A model generated the notes under the pieces. It worked only from the letters and a program-made list of their open reading frames with translations. It was not told the DNA's origin and made no database searches. Shown here one piece after another: positions 1-8,020 of a DNA stretch of 64,000 nt. Each line of letters starts with the position of its first letter. Positions within the stretch are counted from its first letter, which is position 1. Origin of the DNA: Curtobacterium sp. 'Ferrero' (GTDB lineage: Bacteria; Actinomycetota; Actinomycetes; Actinomycetales; Microbacteriaceae); the NCBI RefSeq assembly GCF_002412165.1, contig NZ_NXIA01000005.1, forward strand, positions 1-64,000, written 5' to 3'. A program made the position numbers and the translations under genes.

Positions 1-223
1 CGCCCCGCGCTCCGCGCAGTCGGAGGCGTCCCGCGCGCACCGCGCGCCGCAGCGCCGCCGGCGGCGTGCCCCGCGTGGCGACCACCCGGAGCCGTGCGCA
101 CCGTGGCGGCGGTGATCCGCGCCTCCAGACCGATGCGGGCGCATCCATCCCGCGACGCACGACGACCCGATCCTGCACCTGCGCCGGCCGCGTGTCCGCG
201 CGCCGCGGCCGGGGCAAGTCCTC

Positions 224-278
224 GTTCACCTCCCGTTCACCCGAGGGCACCTCCCGGGTCACCTCGCGTCCCTACAGT
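224..278 (+). promoter_or_regulatory. PHO box and promoter of the pst operon
   Basis: Four head-to-tail 11-base units begin at 224, 235, 246 and 257 (GTTCACC, GTTCACC, GGCACC and GGTCACC cores). This is the direct-repeat layout bound by PhoP/PhoB-type response regulators in actinobacteria. A TACAGT -10 element follows at 273-278, so bound activator would lie beside RNA polymerase and transcription would start about 85 bases before pstS. I infer phosphate-starvation induction of pstSCAB. I see no convincing gene in 1-223. Confidence 0.85.
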
Positions 279-370
279 CGCTCCCGGGTCAGCACCGGCC
301 CGCGGGACCAGCAGCGGCCCCAACCTGCACTGACATCCCGAACTGCACCGAACATCCCGAAGGGACCCCT

Positions 371-1486
371 GTGAACATCAAGCGAATCGGCACGGTCGCG
401 GCGATCGCGATCGCCGGCGCGGTCGTGCTCTCCTCCTGCGCAGCGAACGAGGACGCGGGCAACGGCTCCAGCGCGTCCGCGACGTCTGCCTCGGGCACGG
501 ACTACTCGAAGCTCTCGGGCACGCTCACCGGTTCGGGCTCGTCCGCCCAGGCCACCGCCGAGGCCGCGTGGGCCGCCGGCTTCCAGGACAAGGCCTCCGG
601 CGTCACGGTCAACTACTCGCCCGACGGCTCGGGCGCAGGCCGCAAGAACTTCATCTCGGGCGCCGCGGACTTCGCCGGCTCCGACGCCGCGCTCTCCGAC
701 GAGGAGCTCTCGGGCTCGTTCGCGAACTGCGCCGCGGACTCGAAGGCCATCGACATCCCGGTCTACATCTCCCCGATCGCGATCGCGTACAAGGTCAACG
801 GGGTCTCGGACCTCACCCTCGACGCGAAGACCATCGCGGGCATCTTCTCCGGCAAGATCACCAAGTGGAACGACTCGGAGATCAAGTCGCTCAACAGCGG
901 TGTCGACCTGCCGGACGCCAACATCACGGTGATCCACCGCTCGGACGACTCGGGCACCACGTTCAACTTCTCGCAGTACGTCGACGCGAACGCCGGCGAC
1001 GTGTGGGGCAAGGAGCCGAGCCAGACCTACCCGTTCCAGGTCGGCGACTCGGCCAAGGGCACCTCGGGCGTCGCGTCCGCGATGGCCAGCGCCTCGAACG
1101 CGATCACCTACATCGACGACTCGGGCGCGGGCTCGCTCGACAAGGCGAAGCTCATGGTCGGCGACAAGGCCACCGAGATCTCGGCTGACGGTGCCGCGCA
1201 GGTCGTGGCCGACTCGAAGCAGGTCTCGGGCCGCTCGGACAACGACCTCGCGATCGACATCGACCGCAAGGACACCGCCGAGAACGCCTGGCCGCTGGTG
1301 CTCGTCTCCTACGCCATCGCGTGCCAGGAGTACAAGGACTCGTCCAAGGGCGAGCTCGTGAAGGGCTACCTCGACTACGTCGTGTCGCAGGACGCGCAGC
1401 AGGCCGCCGCGAAGGAGGCCAAGTCGGCCGCCCTCTCGAGCGACCTGTCGGAGAAGGCTGCGAAGGCCGTCGCCTCCATCAAGTAA
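371..1486 (+). CDS. pstS: Phosphate ABC transporter, substrate-binding lipoprotein PstS
   Basis: This is the extracellular phosphate receptor of the high-affinity Pst importer. The GTG start gives 371 residues. A lipoprotein signal peptide ends in the lipobox LSSC near residue 23, followed by a Ser/Ala/Gly-rich linker and a periplasmic-binding fold with PstS-type segments (GSGSSAQ near 56, DGSGAGRKNF near 86, RSDDSGTTF near 190). The length is normal for the family. It is the first gene of pstS-pstC-pstA-pstB, and the PHO box lies directly upstream. A strong hairpin after the stop separates it from pstC, which fits the usual need for more receptor than channel. Confidence 0.97.
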   Translation: MNIKRIGTVAAIAIAGAVVLSSCAANEDAGNGSSASATSASGTDYSKLSGTLTGSGSSAQATAEAAWAAGFQDKASGVTVNYSPDGSGAGRKNFISGAADFAGSDAALSDEELSGSFANCAADSKAIDIPVYISPIAIAYKVNGVSDLTLDAKTIAGIFSGKITKWNDSEIKSLNSGVDLPDANITVIHRSDDSGTTFNFSQYVDANAGDVWGKEPSQTYPFQVGDSAKGTSGVASAMASASNAITYIDDSGAGSLDKAKLMVGDKATEISADGAAQVVADSKQVSGRSDNDLAIDIDRKDTAENAWPLVLVSYAIACQEYKDSSKGELVKGYLDYVVSQDAQQAAAKEAKSAALSSDLSEKAAKAVASIK

Positions 1487-1497
1487 CGCCCCTGAGC

Positions 1498-1539
1498 GCC
1501 CGGACGCCGGTCCCACCCACACCTGACCGGCGTCCGGGC
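1498..1539 (+). terminator. Hairpin between pstS and pstC (partial terminator or mRNA stabiliser)
   Basis: A perfect 15-base inverted repeat (1498-1512 with 1525-1539) encloses a 12-base loop, 11 bases after the pstS stop. There is no T-run, so complete termination is unlikely. Such a hairpin may protect the pstS message or cut read-through into pstCAB. Confidence 0.6.
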
Positions 1540-1642
1540 ACTCGCCCGTCACGGCGACGTCCGTGACACCCCTCCCTCCCCCGATCCCGCACCCGTGCCC
1601 GCGCCCGCAGCCCGGCTCGGATGCCTCTCCGACAGGAGTCCC

Positions 1643-2590
1643 ATGACGACCGCACCGGCCCGTGAAGGGGCCACCGTGATCCCGAAGCCGAAGGCCGTCG
1701 TCCGTGTCGGCGACCGGGTCTTCTCCGCCGCCTCGGTCGTGGCCGGCGGCATCATCCTGCTCGTGCTGGCCCTCGTGGCGGCGTTCCTCGTCTGGCAGAG
1801 CATCCCGGCGTTCAGCGCGAAGGTCGGCGAGCTGCCGAACGACGCCACCAACTTCTGGGACTACGTCGGGCCCCTCGTCTTCGGCACCGTCTGGTCCGCG
1901 CTCATCGCGCTCGTGATCGCCGTGCCGCTCTCGCTCGGGATCGCGCTCTTCATCTCGCACTACGCACCGCGCCGCATCGCGCCGGTGCTCGGGTACGTCA
2001 TCGACCTGCTCGCCGCGGTGCCGTCGGTGGTCTACGGCCTCTGGGGCATCGTCGTCCTGGCACCCTTCGTGAAGCCGTTCTACCGCTTCCTCAACGAGTA
2101 CCTCGGCTGGTTCCCGCTGTTCTCCGGTCAGGTCTCCGGCACCGGTCGCACGATCCTCACCGCGTCGATCGTGCTCGCGGTGATGGCGATCCCGATCATG
2201 ACCGCCGTCATGCGGGAGATCTTCCTGCAGGCCCCGCGGCTGAACGAGGAGGCGGCGTTGGCCCTCGGCGCGACCCGCTGGGAGATGATCCGCCTGTCGG
2301 TCCTGCCGTTCGCCAAGTCGGGCATCGTCTCCGCGATCATGCTCGGGCTCGGCCGCGCGCTCGGTGAGACGATGGCGATCGCCCTCGTGCTCTCGGTGTC
2401 GACGAACGTCACGTTCCAGATGCTGACCTCGCTGAACCCGTCGACCATCGCCGCGAACATCGCCCTGCAGTTCGCCGAGGCGTCCGGCACCGCCCTGAAC
2501 GCGCTCATCGCGTCGGGCCTGATCCTCTTCGTCATCACCCTGGTCATCAACATGCTCGCGCGCTACATCGTCCGCGCGCGGGTCAGCTGA
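1643..2590 (+). CDS. pstC: Phosphate ABC transporter permease PstC
   Basis: Membrane subunit of the Pst phosphate importer, pairing with PstA. The chosen ATG at 1643 has an AGGAG ribosome site six bases upstream; an in-frame ATG at 1595 has none and would add 16 non-conserved residues. The product has 315 residues with six or so membrane segments. The ABC permease coupling loop is at about residues 205-225 (the EEAALALGATRWEMIRL segment), the contact site for PstB. It ends 15 bases before the preferred pstA start. Confidence 0.96.
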   Translation: MTTAPAREGATVIPKPKAVVRVGDRVFSAASVVAGGIILLVLALVAAFLVWQSIPAFSAKVGELPNDATNFWDYVGPLVFGTVWSALIALVIAVPLSLGIALFISHYAPRRIAPVLGYVIDLLAAVPSVVYGLWGIVVLAPFVKPFYRFLNEYLGWFPLFSGQVSGTGRTILTASIVLAVMAIPIMTAVMREIFLQAPRLNEEAALALGATRWEMIRLSVLPFAKSGIVSAIMLGLGRALGETMAIALVLSVSTNVTFQMLTSLNPSTIAANIALQFAEASGTALNALIASGLILFVITLVINMLARYIVRARVS

Positions 2591-2605
2591 GAGGTGCAAC
2601 GCCCG

Positions 2606-3691
2606 ATGTCCCTCGCGCTCCGTCAGACCGGCATGGCCGGCAACGTGTACGCCAACGGCAAGCTGCACAAGTCCGTGCCGTGGCTCCTGCTCATCGGCTC
2701 CTGGGTCGCCCTGATCGCGGTCTTCGCCCTGCTCAACGCGGGCGGTGCCGTCAAGGACTTCAACGTCGTCGCGGCCCTGTTCCTCGGCACGGTCCTGTTC
2801 GACGTCCTGATCGTCGTCGTCTCGCGCATCGTCGAGGGCGGGCGCAAGGCCGTCGACCGGCTCGTCACCTCGCTCGTGGTGACCGCGTTCGTGATCGCCG
2901 TGCTGCCGCTGGTCTCACTCCTCTGGACCGTGATCGCCGACGGGCTCGCCCGGTTCGACGCGCAGTTCTTCTCGTACTCGATGCGCGGCGTGATCTCGGA
3001 GGGCGGCGGCGCGGTCCACGCCCTCGTCGGCACGCTCGAGATCACGCTCTTCGCGGCACTCATCTCGGTGCCGATCGGCCTGCTCACCTCGATCTACCTC
3101 GTCGAGTACGGCAAGGGGGCGCTCGCGAAGGGCATCACGTTCTTCGTGGACGTCATGACGGGGATCCCGTCGATCGTGGCCGGTCTCTTCGCGTACTCGC
3201 TGTTCGCGCTCTTCCTCGGCCCGGGCGCCCGCTTCGGTCTCGTCGGCTCGATCGCGCTCAGCGTGCTGATGATCCCGATCGTCGTGCGCTCCACCGAAGA
3301 GGTGCTGAAGATCGTCCCGATGGAGCTCCGCGAGGCCTCCTACGCACTCGGCGTCCCGAAGTGGCTGACCATCGTCAAGGTGGTGCTGCCGACCTCCCTC
3401 GCCGGCATCACGACGGGCGTCATGCTCTCGATCGCCCGCGTGATCGGCGAGACGGCCCCGCTGCTCGTCACGGCCGGCTTCACCGCCTCGATGAACTACG
3501 ACCTCTTCAAGAACCCGATGATGACGCTGCCGGTGTTCGCGTACACGCAGTACTCGCAGCAGGGTTCGAACCCGGTACCGTTCGTCGACCGTGCCTGGAC
3601 GGCGGCACTCCTGCTCATCCTCATCGTGATGGCGCTCAACCTGCTCGCGCGCTTCGTCACCCGCCTCTTCGCCCCCAAGCTCCCGCGCTAG
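2606..3691 (+). CDS. pstA: Phosphate ABC transporter permease PstA
   Basis: Second membrane subunit of the Pst importer. The 361-residue product has an N-terminal extension with two or three extra membrane helices, common in actinobacterial PstA, before the permease domain. The coupling loop is visible as REASYALGVPKWLTIVKVVL at about residues 245-265. A GTG at 2594 is the only other upstream start, but ATG 2606 is better spaced from the GAGAGG site overlapping the pstC stop. It is transcribed with its neighbours in pstSCAB. Confidence 0.95.
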   Translation: MSLALRQTGMAGNVYANGKLHKSVPWLLLIGSWVALIAVFALLNAGGAVKDFNVVAALFLGTVLFDVLIVVVSRIVEGGRKAVDRLVTSLVVTAFVIAVLPLVSLLWTVIADGLARFDAQFFSYSMRGVISEGGGAVHALVGTLEITLFAALISVPIGLLTSIYLVEYGKGALAKGITFFVDVMTGIPSIVAGLFAYSLFALFLGPGARFGLVGSIALSVLMIPIVVRSTEEVLKIVPMELREASYALGVPKWLTIVKVVLPTSLAGITTGVMLSIARVIGETAPLLVTAGFTASMNYDLFKNPMMTLPVFAYTQYSQQGSNPVPFVDRAWTAALLLILIVMALNLLARFVTRLFAPKLPR

Positions 3692-3733
3692 CCGCGAGCA
3701 CCGACTCCCCCGCAAGCCCCGAAGGAATCCACT

Positions 3734-4513
3734 GTGTCCAAGCGCATCGAGGTCGACGGCCTCAACGTCTACTACTCGAAGTTCAAGGCGGTCGAGGGCG
3801 TCGACATGACGATCGAGCCCCGCACCGTCACCGCCTTCATCGGCCCGTCCGGCTGCGGCAAGTCGACCTTCCTCCGCACCCTCAACCGCATGCACGAGGT
3901 CATCCCCGGTGCCTGGGTCGAGGGCTCGGTCAAGGTCGACGGCGACGACCTCTACGGCGCGGGCGTCGACCCGGTGCTCGTCCGCCGTCAGGTCGGCATG
4001 GTGTTCCAGCGGCCGAACCCGTTCCCCACGATGTCGATCAAGGACAACGTGCTCGCGGGCGTGAAGCTCAACAACAAGCGCATCTCGAAGTCCGAGTCGG
4101 ACGACATCGTCGAGCGTTCACTGCAGGGCGCCAACCTGTGGAACGAGGTCAAGGACCGCCTCGACAAGCCGGGCATGGGCCTCTCCGGCGGTCAGCAGCA
4201 GCGCCTGTGCATCGCGCGTGCGATCGCCGTGCAGCCCGACGTGCTCCTGATGGACGAGCCTTGCTCGGCGCTCGACCCGATCTCGACGCTCGCGATCGAG
4301 GACCTCATCGAGGAGCTGAAGAAGGAGTACACGATCGTCATCGTGACCCACAACATGCAGCAGGCCTCGCGGGTGAGCGACCGGACGGCGTTCTTCAACA
4401 TCGCCGGCACGGGGCACCCGGGCAAGCTCATCGAGTACGACGACACCGCGACGATCTTCTCGAACCCGTCGGTGCAGGCCACCGAGGACTACGTCTCCGG
4501 CCGCTTCGGATGA
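3734..4513 (+). CDS. pstB: Phosphate ABC transporter ATP-binding protein PstB
   Basis: ATPase that drives phosphate import through PstC/PstA. The GTG start follows a GAAGGA ribosome site. In 259 residues it shows Walker A (GPSGCGKST near residue 38), the Q-loop (VFQRPNPFP), the ABC signature LSGGQQQR near 156, and Walker B with catalytic Glu ([13 protein letters not shown]). The Cys after the Walker B Glu is typical of PstB. It is the last gene of the operon. No phoU follows here. Confidence 0.97.
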   Translation: MSKRIEVDGLNVYYSKFKAVEGVDMTIEPRTVTAFIGPSGCGKSTFLRTLNRMHEVIPGAWVEGSVKVDGDDLYGAGVDPVLVRRQVGMVFQRPNPFPTMSIKDNVLAGVKLNNKRISKSESDDIVERSLQGANLWNEVKDRLDKPGMGLSGGQQQRLCIARAIAVQPDVLLMDEPCSALDPISTLAIEDLIEELKKEYTIVIVTHNMQQASRVSDRTAFFNIAGTGHPGKLIEYDDTATIFSNPSVQATEDYVSGRFG

Positions 4514-4530
4514 TCCACTGACGTGCTCAC

Positions 4531-4566
4531 GACGGCCCCGTCGGACTCCGGTCCGGCGGGGCCGTC
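4531..4566 (+). terminator. Terminator of the pst operon
   Basis: A 10-base perfect stem, GACGGCCCCG (4531-4540) with CGGGGCCGTC (4557-4566), lies 17 bases after the pstB stop. It is a GC-rich hairpin without a T-tract, as is usual in this sequence. Confidence 0.75.
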
Positions 4567-4693
4567 TCCGTGCGTCGCGGGCATCGCGCGACGGCCGGGA
4601 GGCGCGGCCCACCCCCGCACTGCGGCCGGCGGCCCGGCAGGTGGCGGGGCGGGACGGTGCTGGGCCAGGCCGGTCGGTCGTGTGGGGACGACA

Positions 4694-4831
4694 GTGCGGT
4701 CGTCGGACGACAGCGGCGGCGTCGCGTGTGCCCGTCACCGGAGGACGCCCACGACAACGACAGCGTGGTCGTCGGACGACAGCGTGGTCGTCGGACGACA
4801 GCGTGGTCGTCGGACGACAGCGGCGGCGTCG
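4694..4831. repeat. 19-base tandem repeat array between pstB and the anti-sigma gene
   Basis: Three exact, contiguous copies of GTGGTCGTCGGACGACAGC lie at 4765-4783, 4784-4802 and 4803-4821. A diverged copy is at 4694-4713. The first and last copies are followed by the same GGCGGCGTCG decamer. Each unit contains the palindrome GTCGTCGGACGAC. The array lies between the convergent pstB and rskA-like genes. The palindromic core could bind a protein, but slippage-generated filler is equally possible. Confidence 0.9.
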
Positions 4832-4897
4832 CCGGACAGCGGCAGGGACGGCGGGACGCGAGTGCGTCGCGACGAGGACGCGGACGAACCCGCCCGG

Positions 4898-5749
4898 CTA
4901 CGCCTCCGTGGAGACCGCGGCGATCGGGGTCGTGGTCGGCTGCTCCGACCCGCCCTCGGGCTCGACGGTGATGCCCACGGTGACGCCCGAGCTGTACCGG
5001 CCCTCGAGGACGGCGGAGTGCACCCCGTCCGACGAGCGCTCCATGAGACCGGCGGCCGTGATCGCGCCGCCGGAGTTCTTCGGCTCGATGTACCAGAGCT
5101 CGTAGACCTTGCCCTTCGGCGCCTGGTCCACCCCGTCGAGGATCACGGCGGACTTGCCGAGCTCGGCCGACCAGACGACCGTGGCCGTCCCGCCGCCCTG
5201 CACCGGGGTGGTGCTCCGCTTGAAGTCCGACGCGGCGTAGATGCTGTCGAGCACGCCCGAACTCTGCGACGTCTCCGGGCCGGGCTGGTCGCCGGGGACG
5301 AAACCGTTGCCGATCCCGAGCCCGACGCCGAGGAACACCACCGCGACGGCAGCCGCGGCGGACAGCGCTGCTGCCGGACGCTGGAACCAGCGGCGGCGAG
5401 CCGCGGTCTCGGCCGGACCCGGCCCCGCGACGGAGGCGGGGGACGGGGCGGAGGCGGGTCGTGCCTCCAGGCCGGCGTCGGGGACGGCAGGGGAGGCCGA
5501 GCGCAGCGGCGCAGCCTGCGGTGTGGTCTGGATCTGCGCCAGCAGCGACGCCTTGAGCGACGCCGGAGGCTCGATCGGGTCGGTCGAGTACGCCAGCTGG
5601 AGCGCGGTCTCGCGCAGCGAGTCGGTCTCGGCCTGGAGTTCGGGCGATGCCGTGAGGGCAGCCTCCACCAGGGCACGCTCGTCGTCGGACAGCGCGTTCA
5701 GCGCGTACGAGCCGGTCAGCGAAGAGGGGTCGTCGTGTCGTTCGGTCAT
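4898..5749 (-). CDS. Anti-sigma factor, RskA (anti-SigK) family
   Basis: Membrane anti-sigma factor expected to hold the adjacent ECF sigma factor inactive. It has 283 residues. The N-terminal cytosolic sigma-binding segment (SLTGSYALNALSDDERALVE, residues 10-29) is typical of RskA. A Pro/Ala-rich linker and one membrane helix at roughly 125-147 follow, then an extracytoplasmic RskA domain (VILDGVDQAPKGKVYELWYI). There is no HxxxCxxC zinc motif, as in other RskA proteins. Its ATG overlaps the sigma stop codon (ATGA), so the pair is translationally coupled. Release would require regulated intramembrane proteolysis. The inducing signal is not evident. Confidence 0.9.
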   Translation of the reverse strand: MTERHDDPSSLTGSYALNALSDDERALVEAALTASPELQAETDSLRETALQLAYSTDPIEPPASLKASLLAQIQTTPQAAPLRSASPAVPDAGLEARPASAPSPASVAGPGPAETAARRRWFQRPAAALSAAAAVAVVFLGVGLGIGNGFVPGDQPGPETSQSSGVLDSIYAASDFKRSTTPVQGGGTATVVWSAELGKSAVILDGVDQAPKGKVYELWYIEPKNSGGAITAAGLMERSSDGVHSAVLEGRYSSGVTVGITVEPEGGSEQPTTTPIAAVSTEA

Positions 5750-6345
5750 GAGGTCACCCCCATCTCGTCTCGGAGTCGGATCATCCCGTCACGCAGACGG
5801 GTCTTGACGGTGCCGATCGGCACCCCCAGGTGTGCGGCCATCTCGCTGTGCGAGTAGCCGCCGTAGTACGCGAGCTGCACCGCCTGGCGTTGGAACTCGG
5901 TGAGCTTGGCCAGCGCTCGGCTGACCCGCTCGTGCTCGATGCGGATCTCCACGGACTCGGAGACCTGGTCGAAACCAGCCTCGAAGTCGCGGATCCCGAT
6001 GCGGGTGTCACGGTCGTGCGACGACTGCGATGCCCGGACCCGGTCGACCGCTCGGCGGTGCGCCATGGTGAGGACCCAGCTGGCGGCCGAGCCTCGACCG
6101 CGGTCGAAGCGTGCGGCCTGCTGCCAGACCTCGAGGAAGACCTCCTGCGTGACCTCCTCGGACTGCGCCCGGTCCTTGAGGAGCCGGGTCACGAGGCCGA
6201 GCACACGGCCGGACAGTTCGTCGTACAGGTCGGAGAAGGCTGCCTGGTCGCCGCCGGCCACCCGTGAGAGGAGCTCGTCGGGCGATGGGCGAGCCGCTTC
6301 GGCAGCGCTCCAGCGCTCGGTATCGCGTTCCACGATGGACAGCAT
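5746..6345 (-). CDS. sigK: ECF RNA polymerase sigma factor, SigK type
   Basis: Alternative sigma factor of the extracytoplasmic-function class, 199 residues. Region 2 spans about residues 35-105 (FSDLYDELSGRVLGLVTRLL, then EEVTQEVFLEVW and SWVLTMAHRRAVDRVR). Region 4 spans about 140-195 with the helix-turn-helix YSHSEMAAHLGVPIGTVKTR. The downstream overlapping RskA-type gene makes SigK the best family match. ATG 6345 is preceded by a purine-rich GAGAGGGGGAAA stretch; a GTG five codons downstream is an alternative start. I could not identify its promoter with confidence. Confidence 0.9.
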   Translation of the reverse strand: MLSIVERDTERWSAAEAARPSPDELLSRVAGGDQAAFSDLYDELSGRVLGLVTRLLKDRAQSEEVTQEVFLEVWQQAARFDRGRGSAASWVLTMAHRRAVDRVRASQSSHDRDTRIGIRDFEAGFDQVSESVEIRIEHERVSRALAKLTEFQRQAVQLAYYGGYSHSEMAAHLGVPIGTVKTRLRDGMIRLRDEMGVTS

Positions 6346-6646
6346 TGCAGGTTTCCCCCTCTCGGTGCACGGGGAGCTGCAGTCGTCCAGGAGTCGTGCA
6401 GCAGGTCAGGTTCGGTGTTTCGTTTTGTGGCGAGGGCGGCGTGACCCGCAGGGAATTGACCGGCAGGGACCGGACCGGGTCGCACCGACCCTCGCCGTGG
6501 CGGGAAGAGGATCTCGCCACGGTGATGATTCGGTGTCCTGCTCCTGCTGGATTGGAGGGAATCTCGACCGAGCCGGATCGGGCACGCCCGGGTCCGTGCG
6601 TGTCCTCCGAGCGAGAACACGGTCGTCGGCGCACAGGGTCGTCTCG
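6346..6646. other. Non-coding region upstream of the sigma factor
   Basis: I see no gene here with a plausible start and composition. It must hold the promoter for the leftward sigma/anti-sigma pair, but no convincing -35/-10 pair stands out. It is somewhat richer in A/T than its surroundings around 6415-6430 (GTGTTTCGTTTTGTGG on the + strand). Confidence 0.5.
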
Positions 6647-6658
6647 TAGACTCGGAGT

Positions 6659-6740
6659 CGCCGGGCCGCAGCAAGCCCCGGGCTCCAAAATTCGCCGCTT
6701 CGAGCGGCCTCGCGCCGAGAGGCGCTTCTGCGGCCCGGTT
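6659..6740 (+). ncRNA. Candidate structured RNA with three hairpins on an 11-bp stem
   Basis: An 11-base perfect inverted repeat (CCGGGCCGCAG 6661-6671 with CTGCGGCCCGG 6728-6738) encloses three local hairpins. They are AGCC/GGCT at 6674-6684, GCCGC/GCGGC with a TTCGA loop at 6694-6708, and GCGCC/GGCGC with a GAGA (GNRA) loop at 6712-6725. TAGACT at 6647-6652 is a good -10 element, placing a + strand start at about 6659, exactly at the base of the outer stem. The GNRA loop also favours the + strand. I do not recognise the family. A processed leader on the other strand or a DNA-level element remain alternatives. Confidence 0.5.
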
Positions 6741-6901
6741 CTTCGCTGTCCGGGGGCGGTTCCGCTCACCTGTGGTCTGTGGGTCCGCCACATCCGGACG
6801 GGAGGCGCGGCACCGGTGGGTACCAGGCCGTGCGTCCGGTGGGCGGTCGCGTCGCCCAGGGTGCGGGCGTCGGGCGCGGGACGCACGCCGTTCGGCGATT
6901 C

Positions 6902-6953
6902 GTCTGCGTCGGCGCTTCGTCTGCGTCGTCTGCGTCGGCGCTTCGTCTGCGTC
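6902..6953. repeat. Two exact 26-base tandem repeats
   Basis: Positions 6902-6927 and 6928-6953 are identical. Each unit is built from two GTCTGCGTC words flanking GGCGCTTC. A partial unit precedes them at 6893-6901. The repeat abuts the 3' end of the leftward gene at 6964. No function is visible. Confidence 0.85.
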
Positions 6954-6963
6954 GGCTGCGCCG

Positions 6964-7593
6964 TCAGTCGAGGCTGTCGCGGCGCCAGAGCGCCGCCGCC
7001 TCCGTCAGGTCGGCAGCCAGCTCGGAGAGGCGCAGCGCCCGCCGGGTCAGCTCGCTCGCGCGCGCATCCGCCGTGAGGTCCGACTCGTCCGCGACCGCCG
7101 TGGCACCAGCCGCCGTCAGCCGGCAGAACGCCGCACCACGGTCGAGGGCCACCGCGAGGTCACCCGTGTACAGCCCGTGCAGGATGCGGTCGGCGAGCGT
7201 CAGGATCTCCGCCGGTCCGGTCGGCTGCTCGGCCCCGGCGACGGCCTGGTCGATCGTGCCGATGCGTTCCGTCCCGCGCGCGAAGAGGTAGGAGACCTCC
7301 TCCGGGGACTGCCGGATGACGGTGCGCACGAGGTAGATCCGCCACAGCGCCCCGGGAAGGGTGTGCGCGCCGACCCGTGCCCACAGCTCGGCGATCGCGT
7401 CGATGCCGTGCACGTCCGTGTAGGTCACGAGCCGTTCGACCACGGCGGGGTCCGGGTCCTGGCGCACCCGGTGCAGCAGCGCGTTCGCGGTCTCGTGCGC
7501 GACACGGTTCACCACGGCCGGGTCCTCACCGCCCTGGATGGCAGCGAACTCGGCATCGGTGAAGTGGACGGGACGATGGTGATCGCGAGGCAC
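6964..7593 (-). CDS. Conserved actinobacterial protein of unknown function
   Basis: A 209-residue, largely helical, soluble protein without signal peptide or membrane segment. I do not recognise a catalytic motif. The start is GTG 7593, with TACACT six bases upstream on the minus strand, so the message is probably leaderless. Composition and codon use match the neighbouring genes. It is divergent from the 53-residue membrane protein at 7719. Conserved-looking stretches include TDVHGIDAIAELWARV and LPGALWRIYLVRTVIRQ. Confidence 0.8.
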   Translation of the reverse strand: MPRDHHRPVHFTDAEFAAIQGGEDPAVVNRVAHETANALLHRVRQDPDPAVVERLVTYTDVHGIDAIAELWARVGAHTLPGALWRIYLVRTVIRQSPEEVSYLFARGTERIGTIDQAVAGAEQPTGPAEILTLADRILHGLYTGDLAVALDRGAAFCRLTAAGATAVADESDLTADARASELTRRALRLSELAADLTEAAALWRRDSLD

Positions 7594-7718
7594 CGCGACA
7601 GTGTAGGCGCGGCCACCGACGCCGGGCGTCCCCCGTTCGCCGAGAACGCAACCACGCGCTGCGGCGTACCTTCTGGCGGCAGGGAGGTACCCCTCCCGGA
7701 CGTCGAGGAGAGGACCTC

Positions 7719-7880
7719 ATGAACGCCCTGCTGATCATCCTGGCCGTGATCGCGGTCATCCTGCTGTTCGTCGGCGGTTTCGCCGCGAGCCTGAAGTTCC
7801 TGCTGTGGGTCGGCATCGTGCTGCTCGTCGTCGCGGTGATCATGTGGCTCCTGCGCATGCTGACCGGACGACGCAGCTAG
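7719..7880 (+). CDS. Small membrane protein, 53 residues
   Basis: A short gene with ATG 7719 behind a strong GAGGAGAGG site and stop TAG at 7878-7880. The protein is almost entirely hydrophobic: one helix at residues 3-24 (LLIILAVIAVILLFVGGFAA), a Ser-Leu-Lys turn, and a second at 27-46, ending in the basic tail TGRRS. It resembles the small DUF-type membrane proteins common in actinobacteria. Function is unknown. The inverted repeat GGGAGG/CCTCCC at 7683-7698 lies just upstream. Confidence 0.8.
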   Translation: MNALLIILAVIAVILLFVGGFAASLKFLLWVGIVLLVVAVIMWLLRMLTGRRS

Positions 7881-7901
7881 ACACCGCTCGTTCTCCCCGG
7901 A

Positions 7902-7934
7902 GGCCCTCACCCGCTAGCCTTGCGGGTGAGGGCC
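7902..7934 (+). promoter_or_regulatory. Inverted repeat around the tRNA-Lys -10 element
   Basis: A 13-base perfect inverted repeat (GGCCCTCACCCGC 7902-7914 with GCGGGTGAGGGCC 7922-7934) flanks TAGCCT at 7915-7920, a plausible -10 box for the tRNA starting at 7930. The right arm runs five bases into the tRNA acceptor strand. It could terminate transcription from the small gene at 7719, act on tRNA promoter DNA, or both. Confidence 0.55.
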
Positions 7935-8005
7935 TCTAGCTCAGTTGGTAGAGCACCGGACTTTTAATCCGAGGGTCGTGGGTTCGAGCCCCACGGGGCC
8001 TACCA
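7930..8005 (+). tRNA. tRNA-Lys (anticodon TTT)
   Basis: A full 76-base cloverleaf. The acceptor is GGGCCTC (7930-7936) with GGGGCCT (7995-8001). The D-arm is GCTC/GAGC, the anticodon loop CTTTTAA has anticodon TTT, and the T-arm is GTGGG/CCCAC with loop TTCGAGC. The discriminator is A, and CCA is encoded at 8003-8005. Confidence 0.97.
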
Positions 8006-8020
8006 GTCCCGAACTCCGCC

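Noticed and set aside
272-2668. A 798-codon open frame on the minus strand, and similar very long antisense frames across the window (for example 40021-43650 and 53510-58132 on the plus strand).
   Set aside because: They are antisense to well-identified genes, have Arg/Asp/Gly-rich low-complexity translations, and arise because stop codons are rare in GC-rich DNA.
4694-5749. A light-, phage- or transposon-related origin for the pst-rskA repeat array.
   Set aside because: No transposase, terminal inverted repeats or target duplication are visible around it.
6659-6740. The three-hairpin structure as a tRNA.
   Set aside because: The closing stem is 11 bases, the TTCGA loop is in the middle hairpin rather than the third, and there is no plausible anticodon loop or CCA end.
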